Shown piece after piece: positions 1-9,578 of a DNA stretch of 64,000 nucleotides. Positions within the stretch are counted from its first letter, which is position 1, and every line of letters begins with the position of its first letter. Position numbers and translations under genes: made by a program. Under the pieces are notes generated by a model. It worked only from the letters and a program-made list of their open reading frames with translations. It was not told the DNA's origin and did not search any database. Origin of the DNA: Mycolicibacterium porcinum (GTDB taxonomy: Bacteria; Actinomycetota; Actinomycetes; Mycobacteriales; Mycobacteriaceae); NCBI GenBank assembly GCA_002086835.1, contig MVIG01000014.1:1-64000 (forward strand), in the 5' to 3' direction.

Positions 1-66
1 GCCCACGTCCGTACCGCAGCCTGCGGCTCGGGCGGGGCGGGCGCAGCCTGCGGTACGGACGTGGGC
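1..66. repeat. 19-bp perfect inverted repeat inside dnaX linker
   Basis: Bases 1-19 are the exact reverse complement of bases 48-66, with a 28-base GC-rich loop. The repeat lies in the Ala/Pro linker of dnaX, where it encodes TSVPQAAPAPPEPQAAVRTW. The left arm touches the window edge, so the true repeat may be longer. Role unknown. Confidence 0.8.
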
Positions 67-1352
67 GCTTCGGTAGGCGCCGGAGCCGGAGCCTCAGCGG
101 CCGGGGCCGCCTGGCTGCGGCGCACGAAGGTCTTGGCAGGCTCGGCGGCCGGACGGGCAGCGGCGGCCTCTCCGGCCGGGATCGACAGGTCCAGCCGGGT
201 CTCGATGCGTTCGATGCGCTGCAGCAGCGCCGACTCCGTGTCGTGCGCCGACGGCAACAGCAGCCGGGCGCACACGACTTCCAGCAGCAGCCGCGGCGCG
301 GTCGCACCACGCATCTCGCCGAGCCCGGCGTGCACCACCTCGGCGTAGCGGGTCAGGGTGCCCGCGCCCAAGCGGGCAGCCTGCTCACGCATCCGTTCCA
401 GCACATCGGCCGGCGCGTCCACGACACCGCGGGTGACCGCGTCGGGCACGGCCTGCAGCACGATCAGGTCGCGGAAGCGTTCCAGCAGATCGGTGGCGAA
501 CCGCCGCGGATCGTGACCGGCGTCGATCACGGCTTCCACCGCACCGAACAACGCGGCCGCGTCTCCGGCCGCCAGGGCCTCGACCGCGTCGTCGATGAGC
601 GCCATGTCGGTGGCACCGAGCAGGGCCAGCGCCCGCTGATACGTGATGTGGTTACCGTTGTCGCCCTGTTCCGAGCCGGCCAGCAGCTGGTCGAGTACCG
701 ACAGCGTGTCGCGGGGTGAACCACCGCCGGCCCGGATGACCAGCGGGTACACCGCGTCGTCGACGTTGACGCTCTCTTCGGCGCAGATGCGTTCGAGCAG
801 CGGGCGCATGGTGCGCGGAGCCAGCAGCCGGAACGGGTAGTGATGCGTACGCGACCGGATGGTCGGCAGCACCTTCTCCGGTTCGGTGGTGGCGAACACG
901 AAGATCAGGTGCTCGGGCGGCTCCTCGACGATCTTGAGGAGCGCGTTGAAACCGGCCGTGGTGACCATGTGCGCTTCGTCGATGATGAAGATGCGGTACC
1001 GCGATTGCGCGGGCGTGAAAAACGCACGGTCACGCAATTCGCGGGTGTCGTCCACGCCGCCGTGGCTGGCCGCGTCGAGTTCGGTGACGTCGAGGTTGCC
1101 CGGGCCGTTGGGGGCCAGCGCGACGCATGAAGCGCACACCCCGCAGGGCGTGGGCGTGGGCCCCTGCTCACAGTTGAGCGAGCGGGCCAGGATGCGCGCC
1201 GAGGAAGTCTTGCCGCAGCCGCGGGGCCCCGAGAACAGGTAGGCGTGGTTGATCCGGCCCGCGGTCAGCGCAGTGGATAGCGGCTCGGTGACATGTTCCT
1301 GGCCAACGACTTCCGCGAAGGTTGCCGGCCGGTATTTGCGGTAGAGAGCCAC
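1..1352 (-). CDS. dnaX: DNA polymerase III subunit gamma/tau, C-terminus beyond window
   Basis: This is the clamp-loader ATPase of the replicative polymerase. The start is GTG at 1352 (VALYRKYRPATF), the standard DnaX opening. Reading leftward I see the Walker A loop GPRGCGKTSSARIL, a zinc module with spaced cysteines (LNCEQ...CGVCASC), the Walker B DEAH box (IIDEAHMV) and the sensor/arginine-finger stretch ATTEPEKVLPTIRSR. AAA+ and collar domains follow, then a Pro/Ala-rich linker that opens the tau-specific region and runs off the window. About 450 codons are visible. It lies downstream of aspC on the same strand, 98 bp away, separated by a stem-loop. No frameshift is needed in the visible part. 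Whether a shorter gamma form is made cannot be judged here. Confidence 0.97.
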   Translation of the reverse strand, partial: MALYRKYRPATFAEVVGQEHVTEPLSTALTAGRINHAYLFSGPRGCGKTSSARILARSLNCEQGPTPTPCGVCASCVALAPNGPGNLDVTELDAASHGGVDDTRELRDRAFFTPAQSRYRIFIIDEAHMVTTAGFNALLKIVEEPPEHLIFVFATTEPEKVLPTIRSRTHHYPFRLLAPRTMRPLLERICAEESVNVDDAVYPLVIRAGGGSPRDTLSVLDQLLAGSEQGDNGNHITYQRALALLGATDMALIDDAVEALAAGDAAALFGAVEAVIDAGHDPRRFATDLLERFRDLIVLQAVPDAVTRGVVDAPADVLERMREQAARLGAGTLTRYAEVVHAGLGEMRGATAPRLLLEVVCARLLLPSAHDTESALLQRIERIETRLDLSIPAGEAAAARPAAEPAKTFVRRSQAAPAAEAPAPAPTEAPTSVPQAAPAPPEPQAAVRTW

Positions 1353-1394
1353 GGAAGAAGGCTACCGACTGCCTCTGACGCCGCGCCGCTGACC

Positions 1395-2893
<1,499 letters not shown>

Positions 2894-2931
2894 TTACGGG
2901 ACTGGTTCGGGCGTCGGTTAGGATTGCCGAC

Positions 2932-3017
2932 GGAGGATTCGCCTAGTGGCCTATGGCGCTCGCCTGGAACGCGGGTTGGGTTAACAGCCCTCAGGGGTTC
3001 AAATCCCCTATCCTCCG
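2932..3017 (+). tRNA. tRNA-Ser(GGA)
   Basis: This is a class II tRNA of 86 nt. The acceptor GGAGGAT pairs with ATCCTCC, the anticodon loop CTGGAAC carries GGA, a long variable arm follows, and the T-arm is GGGGTTCAAATCCCC. The discriminator is G and CCA is not encoded. It reads UCC (and UCU by wobble). Confidence 0.96.
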
Positions 3018-3026
3018 CGCTCGGGT

Positions 3027-3075
3027 CCGGGGTGCGACCTGCTGAATCAACCCTGATCAGCGGTTCGCACCCCGG
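3027..3075 (+). terminator. Stem-loop after tRNA-Ser(GGA)
   Basis: An 11-bp perfect inverted repeat (3027-3037 with 3065-3075) encloses a second short stem (GCTGA/TCAGC). It follows the tRNA by 10 bases and lacks a U-run. It probably terminates or processes the tRNA transcript ahead of the membrane protein gene. Confidence 0.6.
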
Positions 3076-3101
3076 CCCAATTTCAGTACCCGAGGAGGAG
3101 T

Positions 3102-3869
3102 ATGGGCCGCACCGTCGCGGTGATCTGGCACGTGTCGTTTTCGATCGTGGCCGCCGGCCTCTACTTCTTTTTCGTTCTCCCCAGATGGCCCGAGCTCATG
3201 GGCCAGACGTCGCCGACGCTGGGACTGATCCTGCGGATCGTCACCGGCGTGCTGATCGGTCTCGCGGCCCTGCCGGTGGTGTTCACCCTGCAGCGGACCA
3301 AGCGTCCCGAGCTGTCCACCCCGGAGCTCGCGCTGCGGTTGCGGACCGCCTCGATCTCCCTGCATGTCGTGGCGGCCGTGTTGATCGTCGGCACCGCGGT
3401 CTCCGAGATCTGGTTGTCGCTGGACAGCTTCGGGCCGTGGTTGTTCGGGATCTACGGCGCCGCCGCCGCGATCGCCCTGCTCGGCATCTTCGCCTTCTAC
3501 CTGGCCTTCCTCGCCGAACTGCCGCCCCCGCCGCCGAAGCCGGTCAAGACCCGCGAAAAGGCCGAGCGCCGCGGACGCAAGAAGGTTGCCGCAGAGGAGA
3601 CCGCGGAAGACACCTCGGCCACCGAGGAAATCGAGGAGACCGAAGCAGTCGACGAGACCGCCGAGGCCGACGCTGCGGAGACCGCCGAAGCGGCAGAGGC
3701 CGACAAGGCCGGGTCCGACGAGGCAGAGGCCGAGTCCGACGAAGCTGCCGAAGACGACAAAGACGAGGAATCGGCGGGCACCTCGCTGCGCAATCGGCGA
3801 CCGTCGAGCAAGAGCGGCACCAAGCGGCGGGGCTGGCGCTCACGCGGCGAAGTCGCCACCGAAGACTGA
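3102..3869 (+). CDS. Four-helix membrane protein with acidic tail (Rv3723-like)
   Basis: This is a conserved mycobacterial membrane protein of 255 residues and unknown function. ATG is preceded by a strong AGGAGG. Four hydrophobic segments lie at about residues 5-27, 38-60, 83-105 and 112-138. A cytoplasmic tail from about 145 begins with prolines (PPPPPKP) and a basic patch, then becomes almost entirely Glu/Ala/Asp repeats, and ends basic (TKRRGWRSRG). The position after aspC, ffs and tRNA-Ser matches Rv3723 of M. tuberculosis. The low-complexity acidic tail suggests a disordered charged surface at the membrane, but no enzymatic motif is visible. Confidence 0.8.
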   Translation: MGRTVAVIWHVSFSIVAAGLYFFFVLPRWPELMGQTSPTLGLILRIVTGVLIGLAALPVVFTLQRTKRPELSTPELALRLRTASISLHVVAAVLIVGTAVSEIWLSLDSFGPWLFGIYGAAAAIALLGIFAFYLAFLAELPPPPPKPVKTREKAERRGRKKVAAEETAEDTSATEEIEETEAVDETAEADAAETAEAAEADKAGSDEAEAESDEAAEDDKDEESAGTSLRNRRPSSKSGTKRRGWRSRGEVATED

Positions 3870-3920
3870 CGCAACGCCGATCGCGTCGACATCGGGTTCT
3901 TGCCCAGCCAAGATGGGTAT

Positions 3921-4943
3921 ATGAGCAAAGTGGGCTCACATCCGTTCAGAGTGATTCTCGCCGCGGCACTGACCGCCGCGGCTGCCGTCGTCGTCCCGTC
4001 CGCGCCTGCCGGCGCCGCGCCGGGCGACCCGGAGACAGTGGCCTCCCAGGTCGAACCATCGGTGGCGCGCATCGACACCCGAGTGGATTACCAGCAGGCC
4101 TACGGCATCGGCACCGGCATCGTGCTGTCCCCCGGCGGTGAGGTGCTGACCAACTACCACGTCGTCCAGGGCGCGAACTCGATCAGCGCAACGGTCGGCG
4201 GCCAGCGGTTCGGGGCCGAGCTGGTCGGCTACGACCGCCAGAACGACATCGCGGTGCTGCAGCTGCACGGTGCGGCCGGGCTGCCGCCGGCACCGATCGG
4301 CGATTCGGCCGCGCTGGCACCAGGTCAGCCGGTGGTCGCGCTCGGCAACGCCGGAGGCAGCGGCGCGCCCCTGACCCGCGAGATCGGCACGGTCAGCGCG
4401 TTCAATCGGACCGTCAACGCCGAGGACGAGCTGACCGGCACCAGCGACGAGATCAACGGGCTGTTCGAGTTCGCCGCGCCGGTACGCGCCGGTGATTCCG
4501 GCGGCCCGGTGGTCAACGACGCGGGCCAGGTCGTCGGCATGACGACGGCCGCGTCCGTGAACTTCCGGATGGGGCCCGGCGGCAAGGGATTCGCGATCCC
4601 GATCAACGACGCGATGGGCATCGCCGGGCAGATCCGCGCCCGGACCCCGTCGGGCTCGGTGCACATCGGGCCGCCGACCATGCTCGGCGTCGGAGTGCGC
4701 ACCGCGCAGCGCCAGAGCGGCGGCGTGATCGTGCAGGACGTCATCCCAGGAGGCCCGGCCGAGGCGGCCGGCCTGATGCCCGGCGATCTGCTCACCAACA
4801 TCGAGGGCACGCCGCTGAATTCGGCCCGCACGCTGACCCTGGTGCTGGACCAGCACTACCCGGGCGATGTCGTCGGCCTGACCTGGCAGGACCAGGCGGG
4901 CCAGCAGCACACCGGCAAGGCCACGCTGGCCGCCGGGCCGTAA
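3921..4943 (+). CDS. Secreted trypsin-like serine protease with PDZ domain (PepA/Mtb32A type)
   Basis: This exported serine protease resembles mycobacterial PepA (Rv0125) throughout. The chosen ATG at 3921 gives a Sec signal peptide (hydrophobic VILAAALTAAAAVVV, cleavage probable near AGAAPG). The catalytic triad is visible as His in TNYHVV, Asp in RQNDIAVLQL and Ser in AGDSGGP. A PDZ domain occupies roughly the last 90 residues (VIVQDVIPGGPAEAAGLMPG). At 340 residues the length is right. An ATG 21 bases upstream is in frame but spoils the signal peptide. Only 3 bp separate it from the PucR gene, so the two may be co-transcribed. Confidence 0.88.
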   Translation: MSKVGSHPFRVILAAALTAAAAVVVPSAPAGAAPGDPETVASQVEPSVARIDTRVDYQQAYGIGTGIVLSPGGEVLTNYHVVQGANSISATVGGQRFGAELVGYDRQNDIAVLQLHGAAGLPPAPIGDSAALAPGQPVVALGNAGGSGAPLTREIGTVSAFNRTVNAEDELTGTSDEINGLFEFAAPVRAGDSGGPVVNDAGQVVGMTTAASVNFRMGPGGKGFAIPINDAMGIAGQIRARTPSGSVHIGPPTMLGVGVRTAQRQSGGVIVQDVIPGGPAEAAGLMPGDLLTNIEGTPLNSARTLTLVLDQHYPGDVVGLTWQDQAGQQHTGKATLAAGP

Positions 4944-4946
4944 TCC

Positions 4947-6482
4947 GTGGTCACGCTGGACCGCCTGATCAACGTTCTGGGCGGCTACGGGGTACGGCTT
5001 CGCCGCCCGGCAGATGGACATCGTCCGGCGCCCCGCTCCACCGAGCTGCGCAGCGTCGTCATGCACGAACCCGGCCAGGTGATCGGCGACGTCCTGCTGG
5101 CAGTCGGGGCCGAGTCGGTGGCCGAGGCGGTGCGGTGGGCCGCGGCGGCTCGTGCCGTGGCGGTGCTGGTGCGCGGGTTCGACGATGCGGCCGACGACGA
5201 GTCGGTGGCCGACGACGGCATCGCGGTCATGACGGTGGATCCCGAAGTCTCCTGGAGCGAGCTGGCGGCCGTGGTTTACGGCGTGGTGCTGGAAGGCCGG
5301 GAGACCGAGTCCGGGCGCGGCCCAACCGATTTGTTCGCACTGGCCGACAGTGTCGCCGACGCGGTGGGCGGTTCGGTCACCATAGAGGACCGGCGCAGCG
5401 CGGTCCTGGCGTACTCGCGGCTGCAACAGCACGCCGACCCGGCCCGTGCCGAGACGATCCTCAGCCGCGGCGCCCCGGAACGGCTGCGCGCCCTGTTCGA
5501 GGACCGCGGGGTGTTCCGGCATCTGGCCGAATCCGACGAGCCGATGTTCGTCGAGGGCGACGACGAGCGTGGGCTGACCGGGCGGATGGTGGTGGCCGCC
5601 CGGGCCGGTCGCGAATTGCTCGGCTCGATCTGGGTGACGTGCGCCGAGCCGCTGCCCGACGCCCGCCGGGCCGCGCTGGCCGACGGCGCCCGCATGGTCG
5701 CCCTGCACCTGCTGCGGTCGCGTGCCAGCGCCGACCTGGAACGCCAGGTGGAATCGGAGCTCGTCATCCGCCTGCTCGAGGGCGCCGCCGACGCCACCAC
5801 CGCCGCCAGCCGGCTCGGGCTGCCGCAGACACCCCTGCGAGTGATCGCGCTGCGCGCCCAGACCGCCGACGAGCGGCACGCCGCGTTGCTGTTGGCGTTC
5901 GAGCGCGCGACCGCCGGCTTCGGCTGGTCACGGCCCGGCCGCAGCGCACTGGCCGGCAACACCGTCTACACCGTGCTGCCCGGCGCCGAGGCCGAGGCCG
6001 CCAGCAGCTGGGTGACCGGTTTGCGCGCCGCGCTGCCCGAGCGGGTGACCGTGCTGGCCGGGATCAGCGGCCCCGCCACCGCTGCTGAGCTGGCGCTGGC
6101 CCGCAATGAGGCCGACGAGTGCCTGGCGTTGCACGAGGTGCGGCGTGAGGGTTCGGCGCCGGTGTACGACGAAGCTTGGGACGAGATCCTCCTGCAACGC
6201 CTGCGGATCGCAGCCCGCTCCGGCCGCGCCCCGCAGCGCGGCCCGGTCGCCGAGCTGCGCGCCCACGATCAGGCCCACGGCACGCAGTACGCGGCGACAC
6301 TGCGGGCCTGGCTGGAGGCCCAGGGCGACCTGGCCGAGGCCGGACGCGCGCTCGGCGTCCACGAGAACACCGTGCGGTACCGGCTGCGCAAGATGATCGA
6401 ACTGACCCAGCTCGACCTGGCGGATGCGCGCAAACGGCTGGCGATGATGATCGAGCTGGCGGCCGCGGAGGAATTGTCGTAG
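4947..6482 (+). CDS. PucR-family transcriptional regulator
   Basis: This 511-residue regulator has a PucR-like N-terminal part, a central GGDEF-like ligand domain and a C-terminal helix-turn-helix (ALGVHENTVRYRLRKM at about 472-487), the hallmark of the PucR/CdaR group. It starts with GTG 3 bp after the protease stop. Members of this family often control amino-acid or purine catabolic genes lying next to them. The next gene is an FAD-dependent amino-acid oxidase, so that gene is the likely target. Inverted repeats around 6474-6511 could be its operator. Confidence 0.85.
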   Translation: MVTLDRLINVLGGYGVRLRRPADGHRPAPRSTELRSVVMHEPGQVIGDVLLAVGAESVAEAVRWAAAARAVAVLVRGFDDAADDESVADDGIAVMTVDPEVSWSELAAVVYGVVLEGRETESGRGPTDLFALADSVADAVGGSVTIEDRRSAVLAYSRLQQHADPARAETILSRGAPERLRALFEDRGVFRHLAESDEPMFVEGDDERGLTGRMVVAARAGRELLGSIWVTCAEPLPDARRAALADGARMVALHLLRSRASADLERQVESELVIRLLEGAADATTAASRLGLPQTPLRVIALRAQTADERHAALLLAFERATAGFGWSRPGRSALAGNTVYTVLPGAEAEAASSWVTGLRAALPERVTVLAGISGPATAAELALARNEADECLALHEVRREGSAPVYDEAWDEILLQRLRIAARSGRAPQRGPVAELRAHDQAHGTQYAATLRAWLEAQGDLAEAGRALGVHENTVRYRLRKMIELTQLDLADARKRLAMMIELAAAEELS

Positions 6483-6511
6483 CCCGACAATCGCACCCCA
6501 ACTGATTGTCG
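6474..6511. promoter_or_regulatory. Candidate PucR operator (repeated TTGTCG/CGACAA)
   Basis: TTGTCG at 6474-6479 faces CGACAA at 6485-6490. CGACAATC at 6485-6492 is repeated inverted as GATTGTCG at 6504-6511. Three half-sites lie just upstream of the oxidase gene, overlapping the end of the regulator gene. The assignment to PucR is inference. Confidence 0.4.
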
Positions 6512-6556
6512 AGAATCTGCAAACCAACCGCACGTGGTCAGCCCCACCATGGGAGC

Positions 6557-7807
6557 ATGAATGGGGTCGAACGCATTGACGGCGGACCACGGTCAGCGGT
6601 GGTCGTGGGTGCAGGCATCGTCGGCCTGTCCACGGCATGGTTTCTTCAGGAACGCGGAGTCGAGGTCACCGTTGTCGACCGCCGCGGAGTCGCGGCGGGC
6701 GCATCGTGGGGCAATGCCGGCTGGATTTCGCCGACGCTGACCATCCCGCTCAACGACCCGGCGGTGCTGCGCTACGGCCTTCGGTCGATGTTCGACCCGG
6801 CCGCACCCCTGCACATCCCGCTGACCTCGGGCCCCCGGCTGCTCGCATTCCTGGCCCGGTTCGCCATGAACTGCCGCCTCTCGACGTGGACCCGGGCGGC
6901 CAGGGCCAACGTCCCGTTCAACGAGGAATGCCTCGAGGCCTACGACGTCCTGACGGCCAACGGCGTATCGGTGCCGACGACCGACGGGCCGATCACGGCG
7001 CTGTTCGAAACAGCACACCAGGCCGAACATCTGATGACCGAGATGCGCCGGATGGCCGCCGTCGGCCAGACCGTGACCGTGACCGGACTGTCCGGTGAAA
7101 CGCTGCGCGAGCATGTGCCGCTGGCATCGGCCGCCATCACCGCGGGTATCAGTGTGGAAGGCCAGCGCTTCGTGGACCCGGGCCGGTTCGTGCAGGCGCT
7201 CGGCGAGGCCGTCGTCGCCCGGGGCGCGGAGTTGGTCATCGGTGAGGTCACCGATGTGCGGACCGAAGGTGCCGGCGTCAGCGTCGACATGGCGGATCGC
7301 TCCCTCAAGGCCGACACCGCCGTGATCGCCACCGGCGCGTGGCTGTCGAAGCTCGCCAAGCCGTGGGTCCGCACTCCGGTACAGGCCGGACGTGGCTACT
7401 CGTTCACCGTGCCGGTGCAGCGCCCGGTCCTCGGGCCCATCTATCTGCCCGACGCCCGCGTGGCCTGCACGCCGTACCAGGGCGGGCTGCGGGTGGCCGG
7501 AACCATGGAATTCCGCTCCCCCGACGACCCGCTGCAGCCGGCGCGCGTCGACGCGATCATCGCCTCCGCTTCCCCACTGCTCGACGGTGTGGACTGGGAT
7601 GCCCGCACCGACGTGTGGGTCGGCCCGCGTCCGGTCACCCCCGATGGCCGCCCGCTGATCGGTGAAGTCGCACAAAGCATCTACGTGGCCGGCGGTCACG
7701 GCATGTGGGGCCTGGCCCATGGACCGGTCACCGGCCGGTTGCTCGCCGAATACCTCACCACCGGAAAACAACCCGAGGTCCTGCGGGAATTCGACCCGCG
7801 GCGCTGA
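6557..7807 (+). CDS. FAD-dependent D-amino-acid dehydrogenase/oxidase (DadA-like)
   Basis: This is a DAO-family flavoprotein of 416 residues. The start at 6557 (MNGVERIDGG) has a nearby GGGAG, while the open frame extends upstream without better support. The Rossmann motif VVVGAGIVGLSTA binds FAD, followed by VTVVDRRGVAAGASWGNAGW typical of DadA-like proteins. The C-terminal VGPRPVTPDGRPLIGEV and GGHGMWGLAHGPVTGRL segments complete the FAD site. Expected reaction: oxidative deamination of an amino acid (D-amino acid, glycine or proline-like) to a keto acid. The preceding PucR regulator supports an inducible catabolic role. The substrate cannot be told from the sequence. Confidence 0.85.
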   Translation: MNGVERIDGGPRSAVVVGAGIVGLSTAWFLQERGVEVTVVDRRGVAAGASWGNAGWISPTLTIPLNDPAVLRYGLRSMFDPAAPLHIPLTSGPRLLAFLARFAMNCRLSTWTRAARANVPFNEECLEAYDVLTANGVSVPTTDGPITALFETAHQAEHLMTEMRRMAAVGQTVTVTGLSGETLREHVPLASAAITAGISVEGQRFVDPGRFVQALGEAVVARGAELVIGEVTDVRTEGAGVSVDMADRSLKADTAVIATGAWLSKLAKPWVRTPVQAGRGYSFTVPVQRPVLGPIYLPDARVACTPYQGGLRVAGTMEFRSPDDPLQPARVDAIIASASPLLDGVDWDARTDVWVGPRPVTPDGRPLIGEVAQSIYVAGGHGMWGLAHGPVTGRLLAEYLTTGKQPEVLREFDPRR

Positions 7808-7820
7808 GGGCTCACGACAT

Positions 7821-7876
7821 CGCCCTGACGGGCCATCAAGCCGTCAGGGGCGGCGCACGAACCCGCCCCTGACGGC
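7821..7876 (+). promoter_or_regulatory. Three-arm hairpin leader before Gre-like gene
   Basis: Arm 2 (7840-7853, GCCGTCAGGGGCGG) pairs perfectly with arm 3 (7863-7876, CCGCCCCTGACGGC). Arm 1 (7821-7831, CGCCCTGACGG) is nearly identical to part of arm 3 and can also pair with arm 2. Such mutually exclusive pairing is the geometry of an attenuator, though there is no U-tract. A plain terminator of the oxidase transcript is the simpler reading. Confidence 0.55.
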
Positions 7877-7904
7877 ATCTCCGCATCATCGGAAGGAAGT
7901 GGTA

Positions 7905-8372
7905 ATGACTGTCAGCCAACGCATTTGGTTGTCGCCACAGGCATACGAACGGCTACAGACCGAGCTGTCGACGCTGCGGGAGCTGATCTCCACCGAGGCG
8001 GCATCGGATTCCGACGAGAACGAGGTGGCCATTCAGCGGGCCCGACAGACACGCATCCAGCAGATCCACGACTTGCTGCTCAACGCGGTCGTGGGTGAAG
8101 ATCCGCCCGACGACGGCGTGGCCGAGCCGGGCATGGTGCTGACCGTGCGCTTCGACCAGACCAAAGAGATCGAGACGTTCCTGCTGGGGATCCGCGGCGC
8201 CGAATACGGTGATCTGGAGGTCTATTCGGTCAACTCACCGCTGGGTGAGGCCATCGTGGGCGCCCGCCTCGGCGAGCAGCGCCAGTATGCGGTGCCCAGC
8301 GGCGAGGCCGTCCCGGTCACTCTGATCAGCGCGGTGCCCTTCGGGATGCATGAGGTCCGCACCTTAACCTGA
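7905..8372 (+). CDS. Gre-family transcription elongation factor-like protein
   Basis: This is a 155-residue GreA/GreB-type protein. The N-terminal half is predicted to form the antiparallel coiled coil (QAYERLQTELSTLRELI ... IQRARQTRIQQIHDLL), with an acidic tip (SDSDENE) like the catalytic tip of GreA. The C-terminal half carries the Gre fold near GMVLTVRF and SPLGEAIVGARLGEQ. It would enter the RNA polymerase secondary channel. Mycobacteria have a Gre-like paralog (Rv3788) reported to inhibit rather than stimulate polymerase, so the direction of effect is open. The ATG at 7905 has GGAAGGAAG upstream. A TetR gene follows after 4 bp. Confidence 0.7.
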   Translation: MTVSQRIWLSPQAYERLQTELSTLRELISTEAASDSDENEVAIQRARQTRIQQIHDLLLNAVVGEDPPDDGVAEPGMVLTVRFDQTKEIETFLLGIRGAEYGDLEVYSVNSPLGEAIVGARLGEQRQYAVPSGEAVPVTLISAVPFGMHEVRTLT

Positions 8373-8376
8373 GTGA

Positions 8377-8943
8377 ATGGCAGGCGAACGCAAGGGCACG
8401 CCCGGTAGCTTGACCGCGGGCGACTGGATACAAGCCGGGTACGCCCTGCTGGCCTCCGACGGAATGCGGGCGCTGAAGATCGAGCGGCTCTGCGAGCAGA
8501 TCGGCGCCACGCGAGGCAGCTTCTACTGGCACTTCACCGATATGAAAGGGTACCGGGCGGCGCTGGTGGCGTCGTGGAATGCGTTCCTGGAGCAGGACCG
8601 TCGCGCACTGGCCGAGCTCGAGGATCTGCCTCCGCGGGAACGGCTGTCTCAGATGATGAAACAACTGCTGAGCCCACAGCACTGGACCTTGGAGCGCGCG
8701 ATGCGGGAGTGGGCCCGCTCCGACGACATCGCCGCGGCCAACGTGCGCGCGGCCGATCACCGGGTGCTGGTCGCCGTCACCAAGGCCTACCTCGACTACG
8801 GTTTCAGCCCCGAGGATGCCGCCCTGCGCGGCCAGGCCACCTTCGCCACCGGTATCGGCGTGCTGCATCTGATGGACTCAGCCGACGCGCTGACGGCCGC
8901 CGACCGCTACGAACGCTTCCTGGACCTCATGCTGGCTCGATGA
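8377..8943 (+). CDS. TetR/AcrR-family regulator
   Basis: This 188-residue regulator has the N-terminal TetR helix-turn-helix at about residues 28-55 (ALKIERLCEQIGATRGSFYWHFTDMKGY). The C-terminal ligand-binding part is not recognisable by function. It lies 4 bp after the Gre-like gene on the same strand, so it is probably co-transcribed. Its last 17 bp overlap the end of the oppositely oriented TetR gene. No operator of its own is obvious, and its target is unknown. Confidence 0.85.
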   Translation: MAGERKGTPGSLTAGDWIQAGYALLASDGMRALKIERLCEQIGATRGSFYWHFTDMKGYRAALVASWNAFLEQDRRALAELEDLPPRERLSQMMKQLLSPQHWTLERAMREWARSDDIAAANVRAADHRVLVAVTKAYLDYGFSPEDAALRGQATFATGIGVLHLMDSADALTAADRYERFLDLMLAR

Positions 8944-9493
8944 TCGCGGAGAACACGCGCTCGAAGAGATCGGTCAATCGGTCGGTGTCGCAGTCGGCAA
9001 AACCTGGGCTACGGATCACCCGGCGCATCAACAGGACCCCGCTCATCACCGACAACATGGCGTCGGCGCGGAGCTGACGGTCCGGCCCGGAGAGTTGGCC
9101 GGCCAACCGCCTGCCGACATGGCGCGCGATCGCGTCGCGCACGATGTTCACCGCAATTGGGTTCGGGACCGAGCGGAGCATGATCAGGAAAGGCTCCAGC
9201 GGGTCAGCATCAGGATCGGAGCGTTCGGCCAGTGCGGTCGCAGCGTCGCGCGCGAGGGCCGCTGGTTTCTCGGCCACGATCGTCGGTGGCGCGAAAGACG
9301 TTTCAACCGCCTCGGCGAACAGCTGCTCCTTGGACCCGAAGTAGCGGTTCACCAGCATCGCGGTGACCCCGGCGTCTCGTGCGATCTCACGAACGCCGAC
9401 GCCGTCATACCCGGACAGCGCAAAGTGGCGGATCGCCGATTGCAGGATCGCCTCGCGGGTGGCAGCCGCATTGCGTGGTCGGGAGGAACCCAT
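8927..9493 (-). CDS. TetR-family regulator divergent from SDR genes
   Basis: This 188-residue repressor has its DNA-binding helices at the N-terminus (IREIARDAG-like segment GVREIARDAGVTAMLVNRYFGSKEQL). ATG at 9493 is preferred; an in-frame GTG at 9502 would add three residues. The gene diverges from the short-chain dehydrogenase at 9579. A 41-bp symmetric palindrome fills the gap between them, so autoregulation plus control of the two dehydrogenase genes is likely. The ligand is unknown; the target genes suggest a carbonyl or alcohol compound. Confidence 0.87.
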   Translation of the reverse strand: MGSSRPRNAAATREAILQSAIRHFALSGYDGVGVREIARDAGVTAMLVNRYFGSKEQLFAEAVETSFAPPTIVAEKPAALARDAATALAERSDPDADPLEPFLIMLRSVPNPIAVNIVRDAIARHVGRRLAGQLSGPDRQLRADAMLSVMSGVLLMRRVIRSPGFADCDTDRLTDLFERVFSAIIEPA

Positions 9494-9524
9494 GCCGACC
9501 ACGCTAGGGAATATCCGGCGGCAA

Positions 9525-9565
9525 GTCTACGTATGTATACCTATCGGATGTATACGAGCGTAGAC
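9525..9565. promoter_or_regulatory. 41-bp symmetric TetR operator
   Basis: GTCTACG (9525-9531) mirrors CGTAGAC (9559-9565), and GTATAC (9535-9540) mirrors GTATAC (9550-9555). Both pairs share the same centre at 9545. The site lies between the divergent tetR (start 9493) and SDR (start 9579) genes, close to both starts. It is most simply the operator of the TetR protein. Confidence 0.75.
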
Positions 9566-9578
9566 ATAGGAGCGACTC

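Noticed and set aside
3936..5879. Long open frame (647 codons) on the minus strand across the protease and PucR genes
   Set aside because: It is antisense to two well-supported genes. Its translation is Arg/Gly/His-rich with no domain, as expected from GC-rich codon mirror effects.
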